Assembly: GCA_948474755.1 (NCBI GenBank) | Contig: CAOLHI010001278.1 | Coordinates: forward strand, 341,178-405,177 | Length of the DNA: 64,000 nt | Source: Ctenosaura bakeri | Lineage: Eukaryota; Chordata; Lepidosauria; Squamata; Iguanidae | Direction: 5' to 3' | Part shown: piece after piece, positions 34,999-47,099 of the stretch | How the letters are laid out: each line of letters opens with the position of its first letter | Numbering within the stretch: the first letter of the stretch is position 1 | Program-made: the position numbers and the translations under genes | The notes under the pieces: generated by a model | What the model saw: the letters and a program-made list of their open reading frames with translations, nothing else | The model's database searches: none | What the model was told of the DNA's origin: nothing

Positions 34999-36494
34999 CT
35001 AGCTTGAATATAATCCCAAAACTATAATTGCAAAAATGGTTGTTTCAAGTCTACTGGGCACTCTTTCATCTTCATAGAAAGATGTCTACTTCTGTTTCCT
35101 CCCATTAAATGCTGGTGATGTAATGCAGATAGTGTTTCCATGTGGCATATTCAGTGATCAACCATTTGTGATTGCATGTTTTAATTTTTGTTGTTGTTGT
35201 TGTTGGAAAAATCTTTGGTATTTTAGATGCCCATATTCTTTCAAACTGCAATCCTTTGATGCAGAATTTATCTGAGAGTCAACATTGTTGGATCCTGTGT
35301 ACCTTTACTGTTGCAGAAAGGCTTTTGCTCTAAGATTTGTTAGGAACAACTGCACTATTTAGTGATAAAATACAGAGATTGACAATGAGGTAAGATTCTA
35401 CTTCTTGCTTTTTCTATGGGTCATAACTATCTGTTTCTCTACTTTAACAAAATTTGAAGGAGCAGAAAAGGAGAGTGGGGATGATTAGATCACGAAGTTT
35501 CTAGACATGACCAAATGCCAAAGAAAACACTGGTAGGTTGAATGACACAATTACTAAGTCTGCAGAACTGTTGTCTACATTATGAACCCCTCTCCATCCA
35601 GGGTCCATAAAGAAATTTGAGATACTTCCCAGTTAGAGAGAATACTTATCTGTTTCCTGTCAGTATTTTGCTGCAAAAAATGGGAAGAGGCTATCCTGAG
35701 TGTCTTCTCCAGGCACATGTACAAATTTGTGTACATGTTGAGAAACAAACATAGACGGGATCTTTGACCTTTGGCAGCAAAACCTCTTAGTCTGGTCTCA
35801 GTGACTCACATTTTCTGTAGATCTTTTTCTTAGGAAAATTTTATTTAGCTCATAAATATTCTAGGGAGAATATTTGAGAAGAATATATGGAAGGATGTCT
35901 TGTCCTGGTCAAGAAAAGTTGTTTTGACACAGTGAGACACCCTTTCTTCAAAAAAACAAAAACAAAATCCTAAGGGTATGGGTGTGAATGGCTCTCCCAG
36001 CCAAGTGGGCAATGGGAGTTGCAACACAGACAATGGGATCCAGATGGATTAATGGTCTTAGTGTTTAAGTGAGCAAGAGTTAATGGCTGTTGTAAAAGCT
36101 CTATATTGTGGAGAAGTTTGAGAGACAATGCAAGGAAACATCCAGGTATGAGGGAACAGGATTGAAACAATCACTCTTTTGGTGAGAATTCCCTTGCCCA
36201 TTGTATGCTCAAAGATGTTCCAGCTTAATCCTATTATCTGCTGAGTTGCATTGTAATATGCCTGACAATGACTTTGGCTACATCTAGAGGAACCTCCCCT
36301 GCAATCTCACTTGTTCAGTGAGTAATTTTCCTCTGCCCGGCTTGACTTTCCAGTCACCTTAGATTCCATTGTATATCATTGTATATCATTGTATATCAGT
36401 GCCAATTAATGTTCAATTTCTGGCTGTTTCTCAAGTTCTAAGAGACAACCCATTAAAAGCTGATTTTCATAAGGAGAGTATCAACACAATGCAG
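34999..36494. other. Unclassified intergenic DNA
   Basis: Contains a (TTG)7 tract at 35187-35206 and three copies of ATCATTGTAT near 36368-36398. Otherwise nothing recognised. Confidence 0.4.
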
Positions 36495-36716
36495 TTACAA
36501 CAGTATGACACTATCTTAACAGCCATGGCTCTATCCTAGAAAATTTTGGGATTTGTGGTTTGGGGTGGTATTTAGAATTCTCTGCTAGAGAACTCTGGTT
36601 CACTCCTCCAACTTACACTAGAGAATGCTAATACTTCCCCAAACTGAAAATCTCAGGAGCCAAGTCAGTTAAACTTGAATCACATTGCTATAACGGCATA
36701 GTGCAGATGCACAGCT
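36495..36716. mobile_element. Degenerate palindromic MITE
   Basis: Half 1: TGACACTATCTTAACAGCCA, GGGATTTGTGGTTTGGGG. Half 2: CAAACTGAAAATCTCAGG, GTTAAACTTGAATCACATTG, CTATAACGGCATAGTGCAGA. Same general plan as 24168-24405. Confidence 0.6.
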
Positions 36717-38369
36717 ATGGCCACATGAGATCTAAAGCCTAGCCTCATTCAAAATCCAACACTGCAATTTCTAGATTTGCAGTATTCTCAGTAAGCCAAT
36801 AGTGACTACTGCAAAGTAAGGCATTTCAGGATAACTCTTTCAATAGTGTTATATACAACCTTCCTGTTTGTCAGATGGGAATCAGCCACTGCTTAATCTA
36901 GATGTCTGTGGCATTTCTCCAAATAACCAAACAAACGTAATCACTTTGAAGAAAAAAAAAATCAGCCAGATTAATAAAAGGAAGAATACAAAGGCACTGG
37001 CAAGAAACAATGAGGAGATCAGACTTGATGTCTCTACAGCCAAGCTTTGGAAAATGCTGCTAATAATACTGTATCATATTAGAGCATGTTGTTGATTGAT
37101 GGGTCTCCCTGGGTCTGAGAAATATGTACTGTTTATATCAGACTGTAGTGTTCTTCAACATGGAAAGGAGGAGGGCGGGGGGAAGAAAAGGGAAAGAAAG
37201 GCGGACATTCTAGTCAGTGTGAAAACCATAGCATATCAAGTAATTACTATAATGATGGAAATAGCTGGGTTGTAATGAAAAAAAAAAAAACGTCTTGAAT
37301 TGAAGCCGGAGCCCCTGCTGGCCTCGGTCACTAATGCCTTCTGCAACTGTAAAATTTGGCTGCAGCCGCGCAATCCAATACCGGTGAGAAAACACAGGAG
37401 TTTCAACTGCTGTTGCAACTAGAAAAATAATGAAGATAAATAACCAGAGAATGAAGATAAATAACTAAGACACGTAAATCAGTTGATGTGCACTTTCACA
37501 ACGAGTGGAATTGCAGGTTTGGATTAAAAATGCCGACGAGAAAATCTATTCTGAGAACAGTTCTTACCTGTTGAATCGTGTGGAAAGGCCAAAGATGTCT
37601 TTCTCTATTCAACAGGCCTGTTTATTTTGGTTTCTCTTTTGGTGGTTGGCTTTCATGGAGATGTGGTAAAAAGTAGAAATGGAGGTGTTCAACATGACAC
37701 TTCCCATACCTACACCCCCCCACACACACAAATAGGCCAAAAAATGCAACAAGATGTGTTGATTCACTCCTTTCACTCTGTCTGTATTGCATACACAAAC
37801 ATGTGAAGAAGTACATGAGAATTATGCCCAATTAAGTGGGATCAGGTGACAGGGAATAGGGAGTTGGAGACAGGGACTGGTGGATAACATGGTTGTTTCT
37901 GATGATGAGGAAGTCCTGGCACTACCGCAATCCCATGAGCCCTGGCTCTGGTACCCCCCCAAATGCTTATTCCAAATTCTTCCTCTTCTATATTCTTATG
38001 GTTTACATTTAGAAGCTACCTTTGCACCAAAGAACTCAGCAAACTACATTTCATACTAATGGCTGTATATGTTGGTTGTGGCATTCTGTGAGCTGTAGTT
38101 CAAAAAGATAGCTCTTCCAAAGACTGGTTAGAGGGTGAAGGCCTGCAGAGGAGACTCTGCCCTAAAAACATAAGCTTCTTGCATGATTTGGAACATTGGG
38201 TTCTTTAGGTATTATTTATTGTTAAATGATGCCTGTATACCTATCAGGAACTCATTCATGCTTCTGTCTCCATTATGGAATTTCTAGCCAGTTATGATAA
38301 GAACCAGTGTGACATTTTCACCATAAATTAATTAGTTCAGATCAGATCTCTACCCAATAAGTCTCTGCC
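36717..38369. other. Unclassified DNA with one GC-rich unique block
   Basis: Mostly unremarkable. The short GC-rich, CpG-containing block at 37295-37385 is listed separately. A MITE half (GCATTCTGTGAGCTGTAGTT) is at 38082. Confidence 0.4.
37295..37385. other. Possible conserved element or orphan exon-like block
   Basis: A 90-bp island of clearly higher GC with several CpGs, just downstream of an A13 run. The + frame reads ELKPEPLLASVTNAFCNCKI without stops and ends near CCG|GTGAGA, which resembles a splice donor. No acceptor is convincing and I do not recognise the peptide, so it is not called as CDS. Confidence 0.2.
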
Positions 38370-38371
38370 AG

Positions 38372-38456
38372 ACAGACGGATAGAGATAGATGGATAGAGA
38401 TCTGATCTAAACACATAGATACACAGATAGACAGACAGACAGACGGACAGACAGAC
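38372..38456. repeat. (GACA/GATA)n microsatellite
   Basis: Mixed GATA and GACA units with interruptions, including ATAGACAGACAGACAGACGG. Confidence 0.9.
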
Positions 38457-38594
38457 CTCCTCTGTTTGCACATTACTTTGAGTCAGTGATCAGTGTGTGT
38501 ATGATGGCATTCCACTTCTCTGGCCCAACCATCCTTTTTTTCTCTTCCGTCTGAAACACCATGTAGAATAGGGATGTAAATAACAGTTAGACAG

Positions 38595-38870
38595 TTTGAC
38601 TGCAATCCAACATCCCTCCCCTCCAGTGTAGCATGAATATCTGTATGCAGAGATATACTATGTGAGCACAATGTGACCTTCACATACAATGTGAAACATG
38701 TAACACAGAGTTAGCAATGCACAAACAGAATGTGTAATGCTGCTGTACGAGAAACTCCACTTCTGCCACTGTCAGCAGAATACATCCATTGCACTATGGT
38801 GAATAATTCACCCTGCATGCCTAGATTGGTTTATGCACATGTGTGTCACTTTCTGGATGCCAGCTTTACT
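38595..38870 (+). repeat. Unclassified interspersed repeat, copy 2
   Basis: Same unit as 32430-32735 in the same orientation, roughly three-quarters identical by eye. Landmarks GAAACTCCACTTCTGCCACT, GTCAGCAGAATACATCC and CTATGGTGAATAATTC. Confidence 0.6.
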
Positions 38871-38984
38871 CATACTCAATGGGAAATAGTGTCTCAACAT
38901 ATTTAGATGCCAATCAAGACAACTGTTAACCACTATGATACGTATGTGTGCGCACATGCATTTCAGAGGTTTTTTTATGAAAAT

Positions 38985-39215
38985 CTTGCTTGTGCAAAAA
39001 CTTGTTGGACATTTCACACAGAAAACAATGTATTTTGTACCAAATACAGTTTTCTGTTTTGAAAAATAAAAATGAAAATCCATTTTGTGCAAGTGAATGA
39101 TTCATAAAACAAGTCTTGAAAACTTAGCAATCATTGGGAAAACCTCGTAGCTATAATCACAGACTTTTAAAATGATTCATTCTTTCAAGAGAGAAGAAAA
39201 TAAGTGAAGATTCCT
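38985..39215 (+). repeat. TTTTCTGTGCAGAAAA-type repeat, weak copy
   Basis: ATTTCACACAGAAAAC, TACAGTTTTCTGTTTTGAAA and AGAGAAGAAAATAAGTGAAG resemble the better copies at 42636 and 48438, including their GAGAAGAAAATTAGTGAAGA end. Confidence 0.4.
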
Positions 39216-39612
39216 GTCCCTAATGTCGGCATACTTTTGTTTCTTGAATGGCATTATACATGTTTAGTACATATTTTGGAGTCCTGTTGTCTTGGGAACC
39301 ATATGCTCCGTAAACTTTCACTTTTCTGCTTCTGTACCTCAAGGTGATCCATACGTAAAGCCATCAACTTACTTTTGCTTGTTTCTCATTGTGGAGTTGA
39401 AGAAAAAATTGCCTCTGTGGGAATTTATGTATGCGGTAATAAGAATGCCAACTTCAATGTGCCCAGCTGAACATTTCTTCAAGGAGCCTTGGTTCATGCT
39501 GGATTTCCGTTTGGGTACTCTCAGTATTTCCCCAAATTTTATTATTTTCCAGTTTCAAATCTTCAGCTTTTTTATTTGTGTCAGCGTGATATTACACTTT
39601 TAGTTGATTCAC

Positions 39613-39630
39613 TTCCTCCTCCTCCTCCTC
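39613..39630. repeat. (TCC)n microsatellite
   Basis: Six TCC units. Confidence 0.9.
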
Positions 39631-40017
39631 ACCTCAAAATATTAATATGATGATGATGTCACTTAAATATCATTATGCCAGATACAGAGTGACACATACT
39701 TTAGATATGCCAAGTCTTTAAAAGCACTTTCATACATATGGATGTACTTTTTAAAAAGTGTTTTTAATGTTAAACTCAGGCGAGTTCTCATGAGACCCAG
39801 CACCGGAGCTCTCCAAACTCTGAGTGTCTGTTCCCCATGACTACTGTTCTGATTTTCTCCTGCTCTGTTTTCAGAGACACCGACAGCTGAGCCTCAGGGA
39901 TGTGGCTGCTCCATGACTTCACTTTTTATTTTCTAAATTTCTGTTAGAGAGAAATGTCCTCTGTATGAACGATAATTTTTTTTAAAAAAAATCCCATCAG
40001 TTTTATTTGGTTTGGTA

Positions 40018-40078
40018 AAGTATGTATGTATGTATGTATGTATGTATGTATGTATGTATATATATGTGTATGTATATG
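40018..40078. repeat. (TATG)n microsatellite
   Basis: About ten uninterrupted ATGT units followed by TATATATG-type degeneration. Confidence 0.95.
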
Positions 40079-40259
40079 TTTAAAAATCCTAATTTACCAC
40101 TAGTTTAACGATATAATACACCATTTTTTCCCATCCTCATCAAGAAACTAAGTTTCAGTATATTAAAACACCATGTTAAGAAACTTAACAACTGCGACTA
40201 AAATTCCTCTCATTCATAGGGAGTACTTTTGATTACTTTCTTTTTGTCAAAGGAAAAAC

Positions 40260-40640
40260 AATTTATTTATTTTATTAAAACAACCCATTCTTCTCCTTCT
40301 CCTTCTCCTTCCTTATACCCTGCTTTTTTCCTGGTAAGGACTCAAAGCGGCTTACAATAATTAATTTTTTTTTTAAAAAAAGCATAGTTTAAAAATCACT
40401 GAATACAAAAGTTAAAACTCAAATTTAAAAAAAATCAAATAATAATTTTAAAAAATGGTTACAATGTACAATTAAAACTCAAACATTCAAAAAGTCTGCA
40501 TGGTTAATAATAGCCAGCACCTTTTATCAGACAAGCTCTGCCTGTTGAAATACTGGTAAATATGTCTTTGCTTGACTACAGAAAGAGAGTAGGGAGGGTG
40601 CCAGTCAGAGTTCTCTTCTCCCATCCCTTTATCATGAGAT
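40260..40640 (-). mobile_element. LINE 3' region
   Basis: TTTATTTATTTTATTAAAAC, TATACCCTGC, ACTCAAAGCGGCTTACAATA and GAGAGTAGGGAGGGTGCCAG are the reverse complement of a squamate LINE 3' end (CTTTGAGT..GGCGGGGTATAAATAAA type). A (CTT/CTC) run lies at 40286-40312. Confidence 0.55.
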
Positions 40641-40669
40641 CTTGTGGCAGCAAACCAATCAAACAATAT

Positions 40670-40840
40670 GAATAATTTAAACAGTTCCAAATTAAATTCT
40701 ATAAAGAACAGAAACTAGATAAAAAAAAACACATACAATTTAAACAACTTTAAATATCTGGAAAGGGCTAAAAGATTTTCTTCTTTTAAATAGAAGCATG
40801 CACATACTTAAAAATAAATTAAGCCCTCTAAAGTTAGTAA
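40670..40840. repeat. Unclassified repeat shared with 52198-52320
   Basis: AATTTAAACAGTTCCAAATT, AGAAACTAGATAAA, ACAATTTAAACA and AAGCCCTCTAAAGTTA match 52198 onward (AATTTAAACAATTTCAAATT, AACTGAAGCAAGATAAAGAG, ACAATTTAAATAGC). Perhaps a further 5' part of the LINE at 40260. Confidence 0.5.
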
Positions 40841-40863
40841 AAAATAATGTCTTGACCTGAATA

Positions 40864-41303
40864 GCCAATATGGTACAGTGGTCTGAAGCTTGGACGAGGG
40901 CCATTTCCGCACTACACTATTATAGTGCTATTATTCCACTTTCAACATCCTATGGTATCCTGGGGTTTGCAGTGTAGGGAGGGGCATTTAGAATTCTCAG
41001 CCAGATTGCTCTTTGACCTCAATAAACTACAAACCCTAGAATTCCACAGGATGTTGAAAATGGAATAAAAGCACTGTAACAATGTAGTGCGGAAATGGCC
41101 TAGGACTCTAGGAGATCAGAATGCAAAACCTCAAGTGGTCATGGAAACCCACTGAGTGACCTTGGCAAGCCATCCACTCTTAGCCTCAGAGGAAGACAAA
41201 GGCAAACCCACTGTGAACAAATATTTCCAAGAAAACTCTGTGCTAGGTTTGCCTTAGAATCACCCTAAGCCAGAAGTGTTTTGGTAAGTTGTATAATAAT
41301 AAC
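40864..41303 (+). mobile_element. tRNA-derived SINE interrupted by a MITE
   Basis: Head GGTACAGTGGTCTGAAGCTT then GGAC stops at 40895. It resumes at 41101 with TAGGACTCTAGGAGATCAGA, CACTGAGTGACCTTGGCAAG, CCTCAGAGGAAGACAAAGG and tail CACCCTAAGCCAGAAGTG ... AATAATAAC. It is the same SINE type as 12670-12897. Confidence 0.85.
40899..41100. mobile_element. Palindromic GGCC-end MITE, family A, in a SINE
   Basis: GGCCATTTCCGCACTACACT and AATGTAGTGCGGAAATGGCC are 20-bp ends with a single main mismatch. The flanks are GAG (40896-40898) and TAG (41101-41103). The SINE consensus GGACTAGGACTC predicts TAG as the original triplet, so a 3-bp duplication with one later change is likely. Confidence 0.9.
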
Positions 41304-42600
41304 ATGTCTTTACCTGGCATGGAAAAGACACCAATGTTGCTACAAGGTGGGCCTCCAGGGGAAGAGCTTTCTTCAAGTGAGGTGCCACAGCTGAGAAGTC
41401 CCTTCCTCTTCTCCTTCACCACTGTAAAGATGTCTCTGTGCCAACCAGTTTGTGAAGCAAGGCAAATGGAGGAAGAGGAAGCACAAGACCAGTTTCATGA
41501 TCAAAAGAACCCATTCAATGTGTCTAATTTTTAAAAACTGATGGAACAATGGAGAAGCAATTGCAATTTGCATAAAAATAATTTGTCCAGTATACAAAAT
41601 GTTATCACAAATGTGAATAACATCACCTTTATCCATTTGGTTTGCCATCCCCCCCCCAGTAAACTGAGCACATCTGTACTTACCAACCTAATGGACGAAT
41701 TGAAACACATACAAATTACACAAGTCTTTGAATTCTATGACGTGTTACTTGTCTAACATACATATTTTGGGAAAAATGCAGAGAGAATTAGTTTATCCGA
41801 TGGGAAATACACAGAATATAGATTCTTATGCTGCTGAGACAGAGTGAACACATATGCAAAACTGATGAACGACAAAAACAATGGTCCATCCCTCCACCCC
41901 ATCTTCTGCCTTTCAGAGGTCAATGGCAACCAGTTGTTGGATCTGCTTGACATCAACAGAAATACATGCAAATGTTGCTCACTTATGGCTGGTTACCTTC
42001 TTGATAGACCCAAACTGCATCTCTTGAAACAATGGATGGCATGTAACATTTTTCTTATCCTTGGATTAGTCAATGGAGTGGCTAACAGACACCACCAGGA
42101 CCCCTGAAATATTTCACCAAGCAGTGGATCTAAAATGCAGAAACATGTTTTTTTTAAGAATAAGAAACAGACTTGCAGTGGCTGCCCAACCCTTTGGAAT
42201 TCCCATAATTTGAAAATTGGGTTGCTGTCTCAGTGGTGTCCTCACATTTTATCCTATGACCACAAGACCGAATGGCGTTTATGTTGCAACATCAGTCCTC
42301 AGTGACCTCATAAGTGGCTTAGCCGTGGCTTCTCTTTAATTCTTTATTTCTCTGGTTCTCTCTTCCTCATAAATGGCCTCTTTCCTGTAAACTTCATAGT
42401 TCTGCTTCTTCTGGATGAGACATTCTAAGCATACAGTCTCTGTTGCCACTCTGATTATGTTACCTTGTTTGAACATAAATTTTGTTCCCTTCCTGTGTCA
42501 ATGAAGAGACAAGGAAAGATGCTGAATTAGAAATTACAGCTGGTATCTGGTTATATCATCAAAACCTACTTGTTTGGCTATTGCACAGGTCTGAATTTTC
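41304..42600. other. Unclassified intergenic DNA
   Basis: No exon or known repeat seen. C10 run at about 41651. Confidence 0.4.
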
Positions 42601-42635
42601 TATGGTTATGACCAAAGTCGCCATGCAAAATATGT

Positions 42636-42893
42636 ACATGGTTGTTCTGTGTAGAAAATAGCACAGGAAATGGCTTTTGTTACACAGGAAATAATATGTC
42701 TCTGCAGAGAAAATGCTGCTTCCTGCACAGAAAAAATGCTATATTCGATGCAAAACCACCATTTGTGCAGAAATCTGAATTGCAAATAGTCTTCAAAAAT
42801 GCAGTTTCTCTTCACACAGGGAAGGAAACTGCTAACATTTCTCCTCATTTCCTTTGAGAAGAAAATTAGTGAAGAATTACATCCTTAGCATCA
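42636..42893 (+). repeat. TTTTCTGTGCAGAAAA palindrome-array repeat, copy 1
   Basis: Contains GTTCTGTGTAGAAAATA, TCTCTGCAGAGAAAATGC, TTCCTGCACAGAAAAAATGC and TTTGTGCAGAAATC at about 25-30 bp spacing. It closes with CCTTTGAGAAGAAAATTAGT and GAAGAATTACATCCTTAG, which recur at the end of 48438-48862. Confidence 0.65.
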
Positions 42894-44342
42894 CGTCTTG
42901 TTTGCTATAAAGTGTACTTGGGTTGTGTGTATGGTGTGTATGTGTGATGGGGAGGGGAAAGGGAAAATGGAAAGGCCTGTGCTAGAATAACAAACATTGA
43001 CATGGTGAGAAAGCAGGAAAAGCTGGAGGTATAAAGAAGCTTTCATAAGGTGGCATTCTTTATGGGTCATCCTTCTAGAATGCCTTCACCACTCATTTAA
43101 AACCAGGCAGCTGTGACCTGGAACAATTCCACACCTAAATGACAACCCTAAAAGCATTCTTAAGTCACCATGTGTATATACTACCCTTAGAAGGTGTTAA
43201 CTAAGTGAAATGTCTTCCAAAAGAGAAAAGAAGATGTTTGAGTTAAAGGCTATCCAGCTGTTTAAATGACAAGAATAGCAGGATTCTAGGAGGTGTGATA
43301 TCTTTGTGCACAATGTGAGAAATGCCCTGGAACCAAAACTCCATAAATAAATGGTCAAGTCCACTCCAGGATAGATTAGAAAACATCCTTGCCTATGGGG
43401 AATGCAGAAGCTTAGAAGTGTGGGAAAGCTCCCAAACACACATTGCCTTAAACATCAATAAGAAAAGAGATGAAATCAATCCAAGACCTGACAGGAAGCC
43501 AATGGACAGACCACAGCAAAGGTCTTGGAAGTGCCAAAATCATTAAGGAAGAGGATGTTGTCTGGTTTCCAAGTAAGCATCTGAAACAAGAAGATTGACC
43601 ACATTTTTTTCCAAAAAGGATGATTCAATTGCACCATGCTAGGGCCTTACAGTTTATTGCTTTCTGCATGTATTGGTTGTGTTGCCTAGCTAAACAGACA
43701 GGCTTATAAGCAAAGAGGTAGAAAAGATAACAGGATGTCTAGATCTTGTAGGAGGAGTGATGGGTATAACTACACCATGACAAACTGAATCCAGTATGTA
43801 GCACCTTGCTACATCCCATGTCCTGAAGCCATGTCACTGACCCTGACAACCTCTTGTGTATGTGTACCTACCCAGCTTGGTTCATTTAGCTCCAAAGTAA
43901 GCCCATGCTTTCTGTAAAGGTCCATGTGGCTTTAAAAGGGAAGGGGCAGTTAGAGCAGACTTTCCTAATCCAGAAGAGGCTCCTTCTCCTCACTGAGAAA
44001 GAGTGCCAAAAAGAAACTGCCAAAAAGAGTGGCAAGATCATCACTACCATGTTTTCTATGGGTAGCATAAGCAACTGGTGGCATTGCCCCAACAACAGTA
44101 GGACTGGTTAGCTCTTGAGTTGGGAGGCTGATGTGAAGGCATTCTGTCCACATGTCAGACAACATATACTTCCTCCTTCTTTCCAGACAAATTCTTGACT
44201 TACCTTACCTGAGGTCACCATGTTGGATCAGGTTGAAACTGTTTGAAGTTCTCAGCCTGCAAGTCCAGGCCTAAAGGCAATGAAAAGGAAGAAAGGAAAT
44301 CCCTGGGAGAAGGCAGTAGATCTGGACGACCCTCTCCTAAGA
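42894..44342. other. Unclassified intergenic DNA
   Basis: No exon or known repeat seen. Confidence 0.4.
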
Positions 44343-44465
44343 ACAAAAAAGCATAAGAAGAATCATGCTGGATCAAACCAAAGGCCAGTCTTGTTTAGCA
44401 TTCTGTTCTTGCAGTGGCCAATCAGCTGCCTGTGGGAAGCCTACTGGCTGGACATGAGTGAATAT
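44343..44465 (-). mobile_element. Retroposon tail, GGATCAGACCAAAGG type
   Basis: GCATAAGAAGAATCATGCTG, GATCAAACCAAAGGCCAGTC, then GCAGTGGCCAATCAGCTGCC is the reverse complement of a widespread reptile LINE/SINE 3' region (CR1/L3-like). Truncated. Confidence 0.65.
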
Positions 44466-46054
44466 TTTACAGTAAGCAAATCTGTATGTTTGCATGCACT
44501 AATTGCTAGTTTCATTGTTTGTTGACTTTGTATGTTCTTTGCTCATCCACCCTCACTCTCTTCTTCCATCACTTTGACCTGCAGCCATTCTCCCCTTCCT
44601 TTCATTAGATCTTGTGCTTGATTATCAGTTTGTAAGTTAAGTAACTTTCATATGCTTTAGAAAGAAGACTAAGTGTATTTCTTTCTCTCTTATACCCTGT
44701 GTATATACAGATGAGTGTAGGACTAATTGTTGTTCAGCTTCTGCCTTGCCAATTACTCTGCTTGAGAGATACAGTATTATTTTTCATGTTCCTCAGCAGA
44801 AAACAAAACCCTTTTGCTTATACATCCTGCAAGAGAGGCTATATATGTTGGAATCAAAGAGACATCAAGTGATTAGTGACAGAAGGGAGTCTAGATCATG
44901 CCTGCCCTTTTGTTTTCACCTCTCTGTATTTTATTTTAGTCTTCCTTCTTACTTGCAAAGATATCACCAAATTCCCTCTCAGGAGGCATAGGGACATTTT
45001 TGCCATGTTTTTGGGCCCCTAGTCCATTTTAAGTCCAAGAGAAGAATTTTTTCACCACATGAAGTGACCATATGTCACGTCCTAACCTCTTCTCCTTTTT
45101 AGAAAAAGAAAAAAAAAAGTCTCTTTTGAGTCTAAAATGGCTTGAGTGTGGCAAAAAAGTGGTAAAACTTTTCTTTCCTGAGAACATACTGGTGCATTTT
45201 GGGGCAAAATTTTTCCCATCTCTGCTCTAGGTGCTTGTGTTTGAGGATTTTTATAGACTTATCATTAACAAAAATAAATTGTTATAAACAAGAATAAACA
45301 ATATTTTACACGCTCATGTTACCGGTTGAATCTTTTTAGTTTAAGACCTGAGAAGCATGTGGAATGATGCTCATGGAAATATAAACTCTGAAAATATACA
45401 ATCCATCAGGAACAAGTGGGCAGGAGAGAAGTATCAAAAACCAGTGAAACAGGATGAGACAAGAAAAACATACCCCTGTTTTCTTAGGCTGTACAACTGG
45501 ATTACATATTACTTGGTCTGTGATAGAGATTGGCATGCTTTATAAAGGTGTGGCTTTCATAGATTTTCTTATCAGAGAAAATGGCTTCATTTGGCTCTCC
45601 TTGAGGCTATGGTAGACTTGCTTCTTACAGGTTTGCACATGAATCTAGCTCAGATTTGGTAAACATGGAGAAAAGCAGGTGCTCATGATATGAGTACAGT
45701 ACAGAACAACTGATATGAATAAATTTTTTCTGTCCTTATTAATGGGCTGCAGAAGTCTTCATAAGATTGTACAGGCCATTACTCTTTGAGAGGATTCCAC
45801 ATGAAGGTTTACATATTTAAAACAACATGGAACACATTGGATTCATTACAAGAAGTAAAACTTGTCTCTTGTAGGGACTCAGTGTTGCTTTACAGATATT
45901 CACAGCATTCATTCATCCATCTCAGTACAGTCTGTTTTAGCAAGTAGTGGTTTCCCAAGATCTGTGGCACACTTACCCTTCCCTCTTCCTAGCGAATGTT
46001 TAAGAGGCTTCCAGTGGCATCATGAGAAGAACTTTGGAAAACAGCAGTAACATG
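44466..46054. other. Unclassified DNA
   Basis: A 45-kb segment (GGGACATTTTTGCCATG at about 44990 and GGGGCAAAATTTTTCCC at about 45201) hints at a degenerate inverted-end element. Not called. Confidence 0.35.
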
Positions 46055-46661
46055 CAGGCCCCATTATACAATTATAGTACTACTATTCCACTGCTAATAT
46101 CCTACTACTATGGCCATTCCCACATGATGACACCCTTCTGCATCATTCCGAGGCAATCCTGGCAAAGGTTGCCACGGGTCTCCAGAGCTCCTCTCCACAT
46201 GCTACTTGCTGGCTGTGAAAGGAAGCCTGGGGACCTGTTCTTTCCCTTCACACTGCATCCCCCCTTCCCTTTGCTGCAGTAGGGACAGAAACACATGATT
46301 GCTCTTCCATCCCTTCTGCACATCAGGGAAGGACAGGAGCGTTGCATGTTTGTAGTTGCCTAATGTATTTAATCTGTTAGGCAAATAGACCACAAACGCA
46401 ATGCAGCAGGACGGTGAGACATCATGCGGAAGCATGACCTGCCGACCACTGCCATCCCATCCCTCTAGTGGAACAGTCCCGTCATGTGGGAATGGCCTAT
46501 AATTCCATTACCATGGTTCCATGCTATGGCCTTCTGGGATTTATAGATTGGTGAAGCACAAAAGCTCTCTGGCTGAGAATTCTAAAGATGGATTCCATAG
46601 GACAGAACCATGGCAATTAAAGTGAAACAATCATGCTATAATTCAATGGTGTGAATTGGCT
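46055..46661. mobile_element. Palindromic MITE carrying a nested MITE
   Basis: Outer halves: GGCCCCATTATACAATTATA, CTATTCCACTGCTAATATCC to 46111, then from 46498 TATAATTCCATTACCATGG, GGATTCCATAGGACAG, CAATCATGCTATAATTCAAT. The centre is replaced by the family B MITE at 46112-46497. Confidence 0.7.
46112..46497 (+). mobile_element. GGCC-end MITE, family B, TAT target duplication
   Basis: Ends GGCCATTCCCACATGATG and GTCATGTGGGAATGGCC. Flanked by TAT at 46109-46111 and 46498-46500. Interior in the same orientation as 2027-2444, with CTTCTGCA, TTAGGCAAATAGACC and GCATGACCTGC landmarks. Confidence 0.85.
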
Positions 46662-47095
46662 TCTGGTCTCAGTTTACAAGACAGTTCTTATTTTCTGCAT
46701 CAAGGTCACACATAGTGATAGAAGGCTATGTTCTGGGAATGGAGAAAAGGGCTAAGACAAGAGGTAGCCATCAGAATCAAAGAAAGAAACCACCTTTTAC
46801 TTCTAGCCTGAAAGCCACCAACCTGTGTGTTCAAGAAAAACTCTTCCCTAAAAGAGAATTTCTTTTATTAGGCAGATTACAAATATAATAAGAAAAGAAA
46901 TTAAATAATGTTTGTTTCCTAGGGAGACTTCTATAGGTATAGCTCCTAAAAGGCAAAGTGTGTGACACATCCCATGATCTGTAGCATTGCTCAACACAGG
47001 CATGTAATTCCTCACTAATTTTCTTCTCAAAAGAATCAATGAATAATTTTAGATTTTTTTTTCCTCACTGCAAGAAAATCTTTGAAAACAGCAGG
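46662..47095. other. Unclassified intergenic DNA
   Basis: No exon or known repeat seen. Confidence 0.4.
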
Positions 47096-47099
47096 TTTT

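Noticed and set aside
39880..39930. TTTTCAG before AGACACCGACAGCTGAGC, an acceptor-like exon start
   Set aside because: No donor, no supported frame and no recognisable peptide.
44990..45225. Possible inverted-end element with GGGACATTTTTGCC and GGGGCAAAATTTTTCCC
   Set aside because: The two ends do not pair as inverted repeats well enough, and no duplication was found.
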